From positions 1-15,160 of the forward strand of contig JANYCH010000098.1 in the NCBI GenBank assembly GCA_025360395.1: a stretch of 15,160 nt of DNA, in the 5' to 3' direction. A program made the position numbers and the translations under genes. Shown here piece after piece: positions 14,788 through 15,160 of the stretch (positions are counted from its first letter, which is position 1; every line of letters starts with the position of its first letter). The DNA comes from Cytophagales bacterium. Its GTDB lineage: Bacteria > Bacteroidota > Bacteroidia > Cytophagales > UBA9547. The notes under the pieces are model-generated. The model was not told the DNA's origin. It searched no databases and saw nothing but the letters and a program-made list of their open reading frames with translations.

Positions 14788-15160
14788 TTATAACATCTCT
14801 CTAACATCAGTCACTTTACCAGTAACAGCTGCTGCAGCTGCCATCAAAGGACTTGCTAAGAATGTGCGTGCGCCTGGTCCTTGTCTTCCTTCAAAATTCC
14901 TGTTTGATGTGGAGATGCAATACTTGCCTGCAGGTACTTTATCTTCATTCATACCCAAACAAGCGGAGCAACCTGGTTCTCTCAAATCGAACCCTGCAAC
15001 TTTAAATACTTTATCTAACCCTTCTTCAATAGCTTGTTTTTCTACCTGCTTAGACCCAGGTATTATCCAAACTTCAACATTATCTGCTTTCTTTTTACCG
15101 TGTACAAACTTTGCCACCTGACGAAGGTCTTCAATACGTGCGTTTGTGCAACTACCTATA
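14788..15160 (-). CDS. leuC: 3-isopropylmalate dehydratase large subunit, C-terminal part
   Basis: The reading frame enters from the right edge of the window and ends at TAA (14788-14790), giving the last ~124 residues of LeuC. LeuC and LeuD form isopropylmalate isomerase, which converts 2- to 3-isopropylmalate in leucine synthesis through an aconitase-type [4Fe-4S] cluster. The fragment shows GSCTNARIEDLR with the first cluster Cys, PGCSACLGMNED with the other two (C-x2-C), STSNRNFEGRQGPGARTFLA with active-site residues, and SPLMAAAAAVTGK. It is intact as far as seen; the start is outside the window, and the internal ATG at 15117 is not the real start. No leuD lies downstream on this strand, so any leu partners must lie upstream of leuC or elsewhere. 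Confidence 0.97.
   Translation of the reverse strand, partial: IGSCTNARIEDLRQVAKFVHGKKKADNVEVWIIPGSKQVEKQAIEEGLDKVFKVAGFDLREPGCSACLGMNEDKVPAGKYCISTSNRNFEGRQGPGARTFLASPLMAAAAAVTGKVTDVREML

Noticed and set aside
14747..15121. 124-codon open frame on the plus strand
   Set aside because: It is antisense to leuC, which shows its iron-sulfur motifs on the minus strand.

Overview
The window looks like Bacteroidota (Bacteroidetes) chromosome. The DNA is AT-rich and starts mostly lack Shine-Dalgarno sequences. One secreted protein ends in a type IX secretion (T9SS) sorting domain, a large TonB-dependent receptor has an N-terminal carboxypeptidase-regulatory-like domain, and two candidate promoters fit the Bacteroidota -7 consensus TAnnTTTG. 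The genus cannot be named from the sequence.

Left part, plus strand (249-5629): a contact-dependent antibacterial locus. A PAAR spike-tip protein is followed after 2 nt by a ~958-residue effector. The effector has a degenerate M23 (LytM-like) domain near its N-terminus and a GH19-type glycan hydrolase domain at its C-terminus. Its stop codon overlaps the start of a secreted TPR protein that is probably the immunity protein. Downstream lies a second cassette: an orphan lysozyme-like C-terminal tail with no body, overlapping a second TPR immunity paralogue. The two immunity genes have unrelated N-terminal parts, but their TPR 3' ends and the sequence beyond the stop codons are nearly identical. 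Each is followed by a nested palindromic element, and a third, diverged copy closes the array. The layout resembles the displaced toxin-tip/immunity cassettes of polymorphic toxin systems, here bounded by large hairpins.

Middle, minus strand (6017-9410): a small retropepsin-like protein, then a second effector-immunity module consisting of a Tae4-type peptidoglycan amidase (7334-7711) and a lipoprotein, its probable immunity protein (6824-7300). This module lies between two 159-bp direct repeats that differ at two positions. One repeat is the real 3' end of a secreted GIGT-repeat, fibre-like gene (7899-9410); the other is an orphan copy of that 3' end. The module therefore seems to have entered at the 3' end of the fibre-like gene. 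Together the two modules attack both the glycan and the peptide part of peptidoglycan.

Right part, minus strand (9637-15160): ordinary chromosomal genes. These are a TonB-dependent receptor, a T9SS-sorted surface protein with beta-helix-like sequence (separated from the receptor by a good intrinsic terminator), and the 3' end of leuC, truncated by the window edge. No tRNA, rRNA, CRISPR array, transposase or integrase was recognised. No T6SS structural gene is in the window, so the delivery machine is inferred from the PAAR and Tae4 proteins only.
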